DNA of 46,774 nt. Source: Bacteroidales bacterium (GTDB lineage: Bacteria > Bacteroidota > Bacteroidia > Bacteroidales > ML635J-15). The translations under genes were made by a program, and so were the position numbers. This document shows, piece by piece, positions 17,608 to 27,000 of the stretch. The stretch's first letter is position 1; the number at the start of each line of letters is the position of its first letter. A model generated the notes under the pieces. It was not told where the DNA came from. It worked only from the letters and a program-made list of their open reading frames with translations, and ran no database searches. The stretch is from positions 1-46,774 of the forward strand of contig JAQIBY010000168.1 in assembly GCA_027858835.1 (NCBI GenBank). Reading direction: 5' to 3'.

Positions 17608-17740
17608 ATAATTTTATTTTTCTCAAAGCTCAGGATTTAAAATCAAAAACTTACTAAAAACTTGTAAGTCGAGGGTTTATCCTTGTGAAACAATCGCTTT
17701 TTTATGTAAAGCAATTTTATCTACGTCACAAAAAAATCAT

Positions 17741-17748
17741 TACTTTCG
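17741..17748 (+). promoter_or_regulatory. -7-like box (TACTTTCG) of the MATE gene
   Basis: TACTTTCG differs from TAnnTTTG at one position and ends 8 bases before the ATG at 17757. This would give an almost leaderless transcript and supports that ATG over the upstream in-frame one at 17685. No clear -33 element was found. Confidence 0.4.
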
Positions 17749-17756
17749 CCAGCCAA

Positions 17757-19115
17757 ATGTTTACAGCAATAAAAACATACCTACCCTACTACCGGCGACT
17801 CGGCAAATTAGCGGTTCCGCTCGTGCTTACGCAGTCGGGTCAAATGCTGATGCAATTAATTGATATTGCCATGGTTGGACATGTCGGGACTGCGGAACTG
17901 GCTGCCAGCTCATTTGCAAACAGCATTTTTCTACTGGTCATTGTGTTGGGCACCGGCATTAGCATAGGAATTACGCCTATTTTGGGGCAGGCTTTTGGTG
18001 AAAAACGACCCGTACTTGCTGCCGCAGTAATAAAAAACAGCATGGTGTTATCTGTTGCGGTAATTGCAAGCATATTTTTCTTGTCTTGGGCCTTAAGTTG
18101 GTTTATGCCCAATATGGGGCAAGCACAAGACGTGAGTTCGCTTGCGATTCCATATTACAGATTGCTAAGTTGGTCATTAATTCCGATGTTGATATTTTTA
18201 GTGTTCAAACAAATCGGAGAAGGACTCGGAAATACCATGTACGCAATGATATCCACGTTGGTTTCCCTGTTTTTCAATGTGTTTTTAAATTATCTATTAA
18301 TTTTCGGACATTTGGGATTCCCGGCTTTAGGATTACAAGGCGCAGGTTATGCCACCTTAATATCTCGTACAATTTTAGTCATTATGCTTGTCCCGCTTTT
18401 ATTGCGATCATCAAAATACAAAGCAATTTACCGACAAATTTCAAGAGTAAAACTGAGCACTCAGCGCATGAAACAAATCTTCAGCACCGGCTTACCAATT
18501 GCACTGCAAATGCTTATTGAAGTTTCTTTATTTGCATTCGGCAGCATCATGATTGGATGGATTGGAGAAATAGAACTCGCTGCACATCAAGTTGCCAACG
18601 GATTAATCGGATTTACTTTCATGATGGCCAGCTCATTGGGCATGGCATCCACAATACGAATCAGCATTCAATACGGGAACAAAAATTTCCATGAGATGAA
18701 AATGGCAGCAAAAGCATCAAAGCATCTTGTTTTGTTATTCATGGGGATTTGTTCAGCACTTTATATCAGCCTAAGCAATGAACTCCCAAAATTGTTTTCA
18801 GATGATCCGTTGGTTTGGAAACAGGCCTCGTCACTTCTAATTATTGCCGGAGTTTTCCAGTTAGTTGACGGGTTACAGGTAGTTTTTTTGGGGGTTTTAC
18901 GTGGCATTGCCGATGTAAAACGTCCATTTTGGATTGCAGCTGTCAGTTATATGGTAATCGGATTGCCTGTAAGTTATATTTTTGCATTTGTACTTGATTT
19001 TGGACCAGAGGGCATTTGGTTAGGATTTGTAGCGGGCTTAAGTGTTGCTGCTTTATCATTTCATTTACGAATTCGAAAACAATTCAACCCGCTATCCAGA
19101 AAAATAAAACAGTAA
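17757..19115 (+). CDS. MATE family multidrug/cation antiporter
   Basis: An inner-membrane efflux pump coupled to H+ or Na+, typically exporting cationic compounds; the substrate is unknown. From 17757 it has 452 residues and about 12 transmembrane helices, with the N-terminal signature LAVPLVLTQSGQMLMQLIDI and VGHVGTAELAASSFANS, and internal two-fold symmetry: the second half starts near LPIALQMLIEVSLFAFGSI and has WIGEIELAAHQVANGL. This matches the NorM/DinF superfamily. The frame is open upstream to 17685, but the first 24 residues are not family-like and would overlap the promoter-like box at 17741. The gene is divergent from the 17131-17607 gene and convergent with citF. Confidence 0.93.
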   Translation: MFTAIKTYLPYYRRLGKLAVPLVLTQSGQMLMQLIDIAMVGHVGTAELAASSFANSIFLLVIVLGTGISIGITPILGQAFGEKRPVLAAAVIKNSMVLSVAVIASIFFLSWALSWFMPNMGQAQDVSSLAIPYYRLLSWSLIPMLIFLVFKQIGEGLGNTMYAMISTLVSLFFNVFLNYLLIFGHLGFPALGLQGAGYATLISRTILVIMLVPLLLRSSKYKAIYRQISRVKLSTQRMKQIFSTGLPIALQMLIEVSLFAFGSIMIGWIGEIELAAHQVANGLIGFTFMMASSLGMASTIRISIQYGNKNFHEMKMAAKASKHLVLLFMGICSALYISLSNELPKLFSDDPLVWKQASSLLIIAGVFQLVDGLQVVFLGVLRGIADVKRPFWIAAVSYMVIGLPVSYIFAFVLDFGPEGIWLGFVAGLSVAALSFHLRIRKQFNPLSRKIKQ

Positions 19116-19125
19116 AACAGGCATG

Positions 19126-19158
19126 AAAAAACCGGACTTTCATTTTCAGAAAATCCGG
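19126..19158 (-). terminator. terminator of citF (minus), between convergent genes
   Basis: On the minus strand CCGGATTTT (19158-19150) pairs with AAAGTCCGG (19140-19132), with one T-G wobble and a 9-base loop, followed by six T (19131-19126). It lies 28 bases after the citF stop and may also slow MATE-gene readthrough. Confidence 0.8.
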
Positions 19159-19186
19159 CATATAATTTAATGTGATATTTCAAATA

Positions 19187-20743
19187 TTATTTTTTAACCT
19201 CTCTCACTGAATCAATTACGGTACCATCAACCCATTTAATAACTGCAATTACTTTATCAGTAAACTCAGGTTTTTTGGGGATACCGCAAATCTTATCGGC
19301 TTCAGCTTTCAAATCCTCAATGCTGACAATTGGCAAATCAGAAGCTTTCAATTTCTCAATTAAATCGGTCCGTTTTGGATTAATTGCAATACCACGTTCA
19401 GTAATAATTACATCAATAAGCTCACCCGGGCCGGTAATTGTAGTTACTTCATCAACAATCACAGGAATTCTATCACGAAATAAAGGCAATGGCAGAACCA
19501 CTGTTTTTCCGAAAAGGCAATTTTGCCAACCACCGATTCCATGCAACAAATATCCATCTGAATGGGTAACTACATTGGCGTTAAAATTCACATCGACCTC
19601 GGTTGCACCAAGGATTACGACATCCAACATACTGGCAAAATTCCCTTTTCCATGGTAATTATAACTGGTAAATGGGCTGGTATTGACATGATTGGGATAA
19701 TCGCGCATAGAGCGGACACCTTCAAGGTCAAATGTTTGTCCATCGAGGATATAATCAGTAAGCCCCTCTTCGAGCATTTTAACCAAATATTTGTTGGATC
19801 CGGCCCTTACAAAGCGGGCTTTAATTTTTCGTTCACGCAATTTATTGGCAAAGAATTCTCCAACAGCAAGCGAGGTTCCACCGGCACCCGATTGAAATGA
19901 AAATCCGTCCTGAATAATGCCGGCCTGATCACAAAATTCGGCAGTAAGTTCAGCAATACGCAAACGATCGGGGCTTTTTGTAATTCGGGTTGTTCCGGAA
20001 ATAATTTTTTCAGGAATCCCAATTTTATCAACTTCAACGGTATAATCCACATAATTTCCATGAATTTGCCATGGAATGCAAGGGAATGGCACAATATTAT
20101 CTGTCGCAACTATCACTCTGTCAGCAAATTGAGAATCAGCAAGTGCAAATCCCAACAAACCACAGGCCGCATCGCCATGTACACCATTTGCGTTTCCAAA
20201 TGCATCTGCGGCCGGGGCAGCAATGACAGCAATATCAATATGTACTTCTCCATCTTGCACAGCTTGATAACGTCCGCCATGTGAGCGCAAAACGCCAACA
20301 CCCTTCATGTTTCCTTCTGAAGCAAAGCGTCCTAATGCACCATTCATACTACCTTCAATGCGATTAATCACTCCACTTTCAAGATGTTTAATCATTGGTT
20401 CGTGACAAGGAAAAGATGCGGAAGGAAACCAACGTAAATCCTTTACTCCCAATTCAGATGCAATATCAAAAATCTGATTTGCAATCAAGTCCCCGTTTCT
20501 AAAATGGTGATGCGTAGAAATTGTCATTCCATCTTTTAAACCTGATTTAACAAGTGCCTCTTTTAGCGACGCAACACGCTTGTCACCACTTTCAGGATAA
20601 TCAGCACAAGTTGCTATCGGAGGTGCATATTTTCTACCTTCCGGACGATGTTTTCCTACGCCTTTATAAGGGATTTGTTTTTCACCGTTTATAGATTCTG
20701 GAACCATTCGTCCCAATGCATTTTTTATCATTTTAGTTGACAT
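19187..20743 (-). CDS. citF: citrate lyase alpha subunit (citrate:acyl-carrier transferase)
   Basis: CitF transfers citrate onto the lyase acyl-carrier protein, releasing acetate; with CitE it splits citrate to acetate and oxaloacetate in the cytoplasm. The 518-residue length is typical. Recognisable segments are the N-terminal NALGRMVPESINGEKQIPYK, ISTHHHFRNGD near residue 75, IAAPAADAFGNANGVHGDAA near residue 174, FSFQSGAGGTSLAVGEFFAN near residue 285, and HSDGYLLHGIGGWQNC near residue 390. These match the CoA-transferase-like CitF family. The start overlaps the end of the upstream citDE fusion by 11 bases, which implies translational coupling. Citramalate lyase is homologous and cannot be excluded. 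No citC, citX or citG is present in the window. Confidence 0.92.
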   Translation of the reverse strand: MSTKMIKNALGRMVPESINGEKQIPYKGVGKHRPEGRKYAPPIATCADYPESGDKRVASLKEALVKSGLKDGMTISTHHHFRNGDLIANQIFDIASELGVKDLRWFPSASFPCHEPMIKHLESGVINRIEGSMNGALGRFASEGNMKGVGVLRSHGGRYQAVQDGEVHIDIAVIAAPAADAFGNANGVHGDAACGLLGFALADSQFADRVIVATDNIVPFPCIPWQIHGNYVDYTVEVDKIGIPEKIISGTTRITKSPDRLRIAELTAEFCDQAGIIQDGFSFQSGAGGTSLAVGEFFANKLRERKIKARFVRAGSNKYLVKMLEEGLTDYILDGQTFDLEGVRSMRDYPNHVNTSPFTSYNYHGKGNFASMLDVVILGATEVDVNFNANVVTHSDGYLLHGIGGWQNCLFGKTVVLPLPLFRDRIPVIVDEVTTITGPGELIDVIITERGIAINPKRTDLIEKLKASDLPIVSIEDLKAEADKICGIPKKPEFTDKVIAVIKWVDGTVIDSVREVKK

Positions 20744-21941
20744 AATCTTTCCTCCAGTCTTTTGAAATCAGGTTAAACTTCATGGCAAGGTCGATCGTTT
20801 TTATTGCGCGTTTTACCACAGGTGGATCAATCATTTTGCTTCCCAGTGCAACAACTCCCAAACCTCTTTCTTCTGCTTTATGAAAAGCATCGGCAATTTT
20901 GCAAGCTTTATCAATTTCTGTTTCTGTCGGTTTAAAACAATCCTGAATCACAGCAATTTGTCGTGGATGAATACAGCCAAGTCCTTCAAAACCCATTTGT
21001 TTTGAAACCATCACTGTATTTCTAAGTCCTTCTTCGTCCTCAACATCTGAAAACACTGAGTCAATTGGCTGAATACGAGCCGCTTTTGCTGCATTTACCA
21101 AACGATAACGTGCCCATTCGGATTCTTTTCCTTCACGTGTACGTTGTGTTCCCAAATCAGCAGTATAATCCTCTAACCCAATTGCAAGGGAGACCACATT
21201 TTCACTTGATGAAGCAATTTCATATGCATTTTCCACGCCAAGTGCCGACTCAATGATTGGCATCAGATACACCGGATGCTCAGGTTTTAATGCGTCTATC
21301 GCTTTCTCAAGCTTGTGAATATAGGCAGCTGTTTCGCATTTCGGGATTAGAATTAGGTTAACATTATGAGGGATAATAAATTGTAAGTCTTCAATTCCCA
21401 TATCGCCCTGATTGATACGAACCATCCGCTCTGCGCCATAAAAACTCAAAGCCCTCAGTGTATTACGAACCATATATCGTGCTTCTTCTTTTCTGGCAGG
21501 AGCAACAGAATCTTCCAAATCGAGAATTACTCCATCCGGAGAATGCAATCCGGCATTTAGCATCATACTCGGCGTATTTCCGGGCAAATAAAGTCTGGTA
21601 AAACGAAACCTATCTTTGGTTGTAGTGTATTGATTTTCCGGCAGAAACTCCGGCAAATATTCCTTATCAGTATCAATAAGCTGTTTGATTGCTGCCTCAA
21701 CACGCGCTGCAAGAATATAATCCAACGCACCGGCATCCACTAAATCAATGCGGGCATTTTGGATTCCAAAATAATCAAGCATATCAAACACAAGCGCTTG
21801 AATTTTATCTCCATACAAGGCTTTCACTTTGCTTTTTAGTTGAAACTGAATTCCACCAGACTTCAGTATTTCAAGCTCTATCCTACAATCAGACCGAACT
21901 CTAGAACCTTCGTTTCCGGCAATTGCAATTTGTTTTGTCAT
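20733..21941 (-). CDS. fused citrate lyase acyl carrier protein (CitD) - beta subunit (CitE)
   Basis: A 402-residue two-domain protein. Residues about 1-95 resemble CitD, the carrier of the phosphoribosyl-dephospho-CoA arm: IAGNEGSRVRSDCRIELE, then VKALYGDKIQALV, and GALDYILAARVEAA, like the GALD/E-ILRARLEA end of CitD. The arm-carrying serine should be Ser13 or Ser17. Residues about 115-400 are CitE (HpcH/HpaI-like TIM barrel): YLPGNTPSMM, PDGVILDLEDSVAPARKEEA, LILIPKCETA, MPIIESALGVENAYEIA, IGLEDYTADLGTQRT and GCIHPRQIAVIQ, with the acidic metal site and catalytic surroundings. CitE releases oxaloacetate from citryl-ACP. In most characterised citrate lyases CitD and CitE are separate. A TATCTTTG box lies 25 bases upstream; citF overlaps the end. 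Confidence 0.9.
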   Translation of the reverse strand: MTKQIAIAGNEGSRVRSDCRIELEILKSGGIQFQLKSKVKALYGDKIQALVFDMLDYFGIQNARIDLVDAGALDYILAARVEAAIKQLIDTDKEYLPEFLPENQYTTTKDRFRFTRLYLPGNTPSMMLNAGLHSPDGVILDLEDSVAPARKEEARYMVRNTLRALSFYGAERMVRINQGDMGIEDLQFIIPHNVNLILIPKCETAAYIHKLEKAIDALKPEHPVYLMPIIESALGVENAYEIASSSENVVSLAIGLEDYTADLGTQRTREGKESEWARYRLVNAAKAARIQPIDSVFSDVEDEEGLRNTVMVSKQMGFEGLGCIHPRQIAVIQDCFKPTETEIDKACKIADAFHKAEERGLGVVALGSKMIDPPVVKRAIKTIDLAMKFNLISKDWRKDYVN

Positions 21942-21966
21942 AGCATTCTATTCCATTGATTCCCCA

Positions 21967-21974
21967 CAAAGATA
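21967..21974 (-). promoter_or_regulatory. -7 promoter box (TATCTTTG) of citDE-citF
   Basis: On the minus strand TATCTTTG lies 25 bases before the ATG at 21941. It is identical to the -7 boxes of the glycosyltransferase and the TPR-HTH genes. No convincing TTTG was found at 17-23 bases upstream. It suggests citDE-citF is transcribed separately from the rlmB operon, whose last stop is at 22057. Confidence 0.5.
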
Positions 21975-22056
21975 TAAAAAGAGATATCGAAAACTTAGAT
22001 TTCTTTTAAAATTCATTTTGTGCTGTGCAACACAGAAAGAAAAAATGAAACAGGTA

Positions 22057-22785
22057 TCAGCTTCTCTGTCGGGATACTTCGTACATTGCGACACCGGCAG
22101 CGACAGAAACATTCAGTGACGCAATTTTCCCGGTCATGGGGATTTTGGCAAGATGATCGGCTCGTTTTAAAATTTGATTTGAAATACCGGTTTCTTCGGA
22201 GCCCATTATTAGTGCGATTGGTGTTGTAAAATCCTGAGCAAACACAGACTCTTCGGCTTTTTCAGTAATGCCAACCACTTTGAGCCCTGACATTTGTAAA
22301 AATTTAACCACTCCGGATAAAATTCCGGCTTTGCAAATTGGAAGACGTGTCAACGCTCCACCGGATGTTTTCATTGCGTCAGAATTTACGCGTGCGGCAC
22401 CTTTATCTGGAATTACAATGGCATCAACGCCAACACATTCAGCGGTTCTGACAATGGCTCCAAAATTTCGCACATCCGTTAGCCCGTCAAGCAGCATAAT
22501 AAATGGCGTCTTCCCCTGCTCAAATAAAATGGGCAAAAGATTTTCAATTTTATGAAATTCAATGGGCGACATTAATGCAATAACACCCTGATGATTTTTT
22601 CGGGTAATGCGATTAATCTTTTCTAAAGGAACCGCTTGAACTTGAACATCTTGTTCTCTGGCTAGCTTTCTGATTTCTGCCGTAACATCAGCTTTTAACT
22701 CTCGGTTAATCTGAATTTTATCTATGGGTTGTTGGGCTCTTAATGCTTCAATCACAGCATGAATTCCAAAAATTGTATCTTTCAT
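22057..22785 (-). CDS. rlmB: 23S rRNA (guanosine-2251 2'-O) methyltransferase-like, TrmH/SpoU family
   Basis: A SPOUT-class methyltransferase that methylates a ribose in rRNA with S-adenosylmethionine. From the ATG at 22785 it has 242 residues: an N-terminal substrate-binding domain (DTIFGIHAVIEAL, HQGVIALMSPIEF) and a C-terminal knotted SAM domain with LDGLTDVRNFGAIVRTAE (motif 1, with Asn-Phe-Gly and catalytic Arg), IMGSEETGISNQIL (motif 2) and IPMTGKIASLNVSVAAGVA (motif 3). This fits RlmB best; TrmH-type tRNA methyltransferases are the alternative. An upstream in-frame start at 22815 would overlap the GWxTD gene; at 22785 the spacing is 4 bases, so the two are coupled. Last gene of a long minus-strand run. 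Confidence 0.9.
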   Translation of the reverse strand: MKDTIFGIHAVIEALRAQQPIDKIQINRELKADVTAEIRKLAREQDVQVQAVPLEKINRITRKNHQGVIALMSPIEFHKIENLLPILFEQGKTPFIMLLDGLTDVRNFGAIVRTAECVGVDAIVIPDKGAARVNSDAMKTSGGALTRLPICKAGILSGVVKFLQMSGLKVVGITEKAEESVFAQDFTTPIALIMGSEETGISNQILKRADHLAKIPMTGKIASLNVSVAAGVAMYEVSRQRS

Positions 22786-22789
22786 AATC

Positions 22790-24073
22790 TTATCGAATTG
22801 AGTAAGCCTGACCATTACGCCAGGTCATAATCGCCTGATTCCAGGCTTGTTTAAATCGTTCATTCCGCACTAATCGGAATTCATTTTCTGAAAGTGAATT
22901 TTCATCCCGTTCAAAGCGAAAAATTAAGGAGGCATTCATGTCACTTTCTGCATAAAGCCATTCTTCTTGGTTGTAGTTTTTATAAATACTTTTCGGCACA
23001 CCAAAGAGAACATATATCATTCCGCGATCCGTTTTCCATCCTTCCTTTGTTGTTGTAAAAAATTGATTTGCCAATTGCACCCGATTATAATAAATTCGTA
23101 TCAACTCTCTGGATTTTACAACCGAGCCGCCAAGTTTGAGCCAATACTCATCAATTGCATATTTTAAACTATCTGAATTTTGAATAATCCGATATTGAGA
23201 TGAATTTGTTATGTACTGTAATGGCGGGAGCATAGCCTCCGGAGTACGGATATAAGGGAAGTGTTCATCCGCTACCAGAAGATTAAACCCGGTAAGCTCA
23301 CCAATTGTGTCTGCAACAATTTTATAAAATCCGAGCCGATCAAAATTAATAGTATCATTGAATTTTAACAGGCTGTCAACAGTAAATTCGGGGTTAAAAT
23401 CCGGAATGTTTCGCTGAGAATAAGCGGGCAAAGGCATGCTGCTATCATTTTCAAACCGAAGCAGCATTAAAGGCTTTGTTCGGAAATATTCTGAACTAAT
23501 TCTGACATCAGATCCTTTCCGGATAAAATGATGAAATACAGGCTTTTGATTAGGGAATAGATATTCCGGGAAAAAGTATTCAGCAGGCTGTTTATCTGAT
23601 TTGTTGATATCAATTAACAAGCGTTTCCATGATTTTTTCACATCATCGACAAAAAGCACCGAAGCGTAATAGTCTTTCCCGGCTGGCAGATAAAACGGCA
23701 CATAAGTAATAAAATCAGAATTTGTTTTCTTAGAAACACGATATTGAAAACTGGCAGAATCGACAATTTCTTTCGTTTCAGCATCTCGAATAGCATACCT
23801 CAATAGTAAATAAGCTTCATCACTTAATGAACCGTCAGCTTTTGTTACCGACATCATGTTTTGTGGATTCACCCGAAAAAACAGAAAACTGCTATCTTTT
23901 GACATGTGCCGAAAACATGCATCCGGGCGAATATTTGAGCTGGCGGGATCATAGAGGCTAACATAATTTGTGTTGTTTTGTTTTGGCAGATTTTGTACAG
24001 GCATACAAGCCCAAAGCAAGGTGCCAAGAACAAAAGCAAAACCAAATTTTATGTAACTAGTCCTCTTCATCAT
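22790..24073 (-). CDS. GWxTD-domain lipoprotein
   Basis: A lipoprotein of unknown function, probably anchored in an outer or inner membrane. From the ATG at 24073 it has a short signal with lipobox LLWAC (Cys23). The body is beta-rich. The C-terminal GWxTD domain is clear: EGWKTDRGMIYVLFGVPKSI, followed by YNQEEWLYAESDMNASLIFRF and ending in a basic helical tail. GWxTD proteins are a known Bacteroidota/Acidobacteria family with no settled function. No acidic residues follow the lipidated Cys, so surface export by an acidic LES-type signal is not predicted. The start overlaps the end of the 1503-residue upstream gene (24057) by about 17 bases, which argues for translational coupling and a shared process. 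Alternative start one codon later (24070). Confidence 0.88.
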   Translation of the reverse strand: MMKRTSYIKFGFAFVLGTLLWACMPVQNLPKQNNTNYVSLYDPASSNIRPDACFRHMSKDSSFLFFRVNPQNMMSVTKADGSLSDEAYLLLRYAIRDAETKEIVDSASFQYRVSKKTNSDFITYVPFYLPAGKDYYASVLFVDDVKKSWKRLLIDINKSDKQPAEYFFPEYLFPNQKPVFHHFIRKGSDVRISSEYFRTKPLMLLRFENDSSMPLPAYSQRNIPDFNPEFTVDSLLKFNDTINFDRLGFYKIVADTIGELTGFNLLVADEHFPYIRTPEAMLPPLQYITNSSQYRIIQNSDSLKYAIDEYWLKLGGSVVKSRELIRIYYNRVQLANQFFTTTKEGWKTDRGMIYVLFGVPKSIYKNYNQEEWLYAESDMNASLIFRFERDENSLSENEFRLVRNERFKQAWNQAIMTWRNGQAYSIR

Positions 24074-27000
24074 AGCCAAACATATCATTCATTTCTTTTA
24101 GGAAACGTCTCAAATAAGTTTTTGAACCCAGTGAATAGCGGTATGATGGCAAATCTCCGTCTGCATCGATTAAACGATCACCCGGTTTTGATTCATAAAC
24201 TTCTTCGTTAAAAGTAGTATTTGAAGATATCGCCGCCATATTTCCGGCAGTAAAACGGAAGTAATACCATGTTTCGGAATCTAGCTCGAAATACATGTTA
24301 AAGCTATCGCCGCGACGGTTTTTCTCAACGGAAATAAAACTAAACACATTTCGATTTACCGGCACACCACCCATAGCTGAAACTCCAACTGGCCCCTCAT
24401 GAATGTAGGATGAATTTTCTTTATAAAATGTCATATTCACATCGGTAAGGATAAACAAATCTTCCATTTGTTTCGGAGCTTTATCCATATTTCCCATGCT
24501 CATTTCCGTAAACCATTTTTCGGCATCTTCTTGCCCAAGGTATTCGAGAATTGCATATTCATAAACATCACTACCTAAGTCAGTTCCCGTAAGGCCGGGT
24601 GCTTTATTAATGTCTTCTGCAAAAATCCGTAAAGCCTTTTTATTGAAATGGAAATCCATGAGCATAACTAAATCCATTCGGGTTGTATCATCTGCCAAAT
24701 TGTGTTTAAAGTCACCAATTGGATTGGGTTTAAAACGTCCGAATTCTTCAGAGAAAGTAAAACGTCCTTGTCCATTCATAACACAATCCACACGACCAAG
24801 TCTGAGGAGGTTTCCAGGCAAGCTGCTTTCCTGTAACTTATCGCGATTGGATACTTTATAAGACATATCTTGTTCGTCAAAAATTAAGAAGCCATCAGCA
24901 GTAAATAAGGTCTTATCCGTGCGCCGCTCTTTTGGTGAGTACATTGCTGCATAAGCGGAATCACGATATATCATTAAACCGGCAGCCAATTCCCCTCCAT
25001 TAATTCCCATTGGTGTAGAATCCACCGGAATTGCAACTTCCTCGGGATCAATCAGCGCTCTAAATTTCAGCCAACGAATATCCAATTGGGAACAATCGTG
25101 TTTCATCGCTGCACCTCCATCGAAAGTCAGATTTTTTTGGCTGGCAAGCAATTCAACATCGCCCTGGAAATTAAAATTCGGACTTAAACTAAACTGATCG
25201 GCTTCGCTAATTGCGCCTTCGGCAAAAGTTTGACCTGTATCATCAACCCCTACCCGATTAAAATGAATGGTTTGAATACGACCAGCCTTATCTTTATAAT
25301 CATAATCTCCATATGCAGTGTAAGATTTCCGACCATAGATATTGATTGTTGATTCTTTAATCTTATGATATCTACTAGTTGTATTTGCAATGATTTCTGC
25401 ATCTTGCAGTGGTCTCATGACCGCTTTTTTCTCCACGACAACTTCCCCGTCACCTGTATAAATTGTTGCATCGGCAACGCGCAAAAACTTCACTCCTTCG
25501 GCAGTAATAACATAATTTTTCAGATCATATTTTGCACTTGGAGCAACAAAATTCAGTGAATCCTGGTCGGGATGTACGGAAATAAATTTCGGTCCTTCAA
25601 GGAATAAATCCTCCCATTCCTCATCAGACATATCCTGATCATTTTTCAATTTTTCAGCAGTTTCAGCATCGCTCTTAATATCAACAAATTCATCATCCAT
25701 ATGCCACACGAGTTCTTTCATAAAGCCTATGTATTGATTTTTCGGGAAAGTAACATATGAGCCTTCACCGTTGGTTCTAAAATGCCCTTTTCTTTCAGGA
25801 AAATCAATATGTGCATTGACATTTACTGTAGAGAAATCAATATCTAACTGATTTTCTGTCAACAACTTAAAGCTTGCCGTATCGGAATCAATATATTCTT
25901 GTTTGTAAGTAAATTTGTTAGAATACAATTTAGAACGTTCAATATCCATCACGCCTTCTCCTTCTAGTCCTGTCGGAGTTAAAGTTAGCATTCCGGACAT
26001 TGTAGATTGTTTGTCAAACATTTCAAATTGTTTTGAAATTGTTTTCGTATTAAACTGATCACGATAGGGATACCAGACAATCTCATTATCCTCCCCTTTG
26101 ACTTGCGGATATTCGACAGGAGATGCCTGCGCAATCATATCCATTGAATTTGCATGAGCAAAACATGAATCCGGGAAAAACAATACCGAATCAGCAAAAG
26201 CCGTAGCATTCAGGTAATCAATTCTACCGGCACCACGTAATCCTTCATTACTCAAATCAATATGTCTTGTGTATTGACCTTTTCCTTGATAAACAGGTAG
26301 TCCGTCCTCATCTGTTACCCGATGGAAACCCATGGAATAATCAGGTCTGACAACAAGGACTTCTTGAAGATCGGGGAAAATATCTGCAGAGTAAAAGGTT
26401 CCGTCAAACTCCAGATTTCTCCTTGCATATCCTTGAAGGCTATCAATTTCGTAAGGATTAATTTTAAAGAAAAACCGATGCCGGTTATATACCCCATTAA
26501 AAATTTCCGGGGCATCATAATACACATAAGATTCTTTTTTGGACACAAAACGTGGATATTGTGGCATATCATGTCGTCCTGATTTATTGCTTGGTTCATC
26601 GATGTAGTAATCGCCTTTGATATCTTCAATGGTAGCCTGTACAATTTTCAGAATTTTTCCGCCATCCGGCATTAATTGTCCGGTTTCAACAATCATTTTC
26701 ATGGAATCACATTGCTCCATTTCCACCATAAAATCGTCGTATCTGAATCGAAAATCATGCCCATAGAAGAAGAATTGTGATGCTTTCACTGTCCCTGTAA
26801 ACACAAAATCTCTGTTCTTTTTCATGACAAGCTTACGATCAATCGGGTAAATCTCAACGTTCTGAGAATCAGACAAATGCACAGTTGGCACTCCCAAAAT
26901 CTCCAAATCGTAATTTAACAGACTCAAGCTTGCATTTGGCGTAGTGCCTTTTGTCGAGGAATTAAACTGAATCACGTCATAATCAACCACCCGGCGCATG

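Noticed and set aside
17685..17756. Upstream 24-codon extension of the MATE gene.
   Set aside because: The extra residues are not part of the family, and the TACTTTCG box lies within them.
18086..18520. A 144-residue frame inside the MATE gene.
   Set aside because: Same-strand shadow of a clear transporter gene, with no coherent domain.
20733..20743. The citF/citDE overlap as a frameshift or sequencing error.
   Set aside because: Both proteins are complete at their ends, so an 11-base overlap is a normal coupling arrangement.
22785..22815. Longer start of rlmB.
   Set aside because: It would overlap the end of the GWxTD gene and adds residues with no family match; the ATG at 22785 gives the usual N-terminus.
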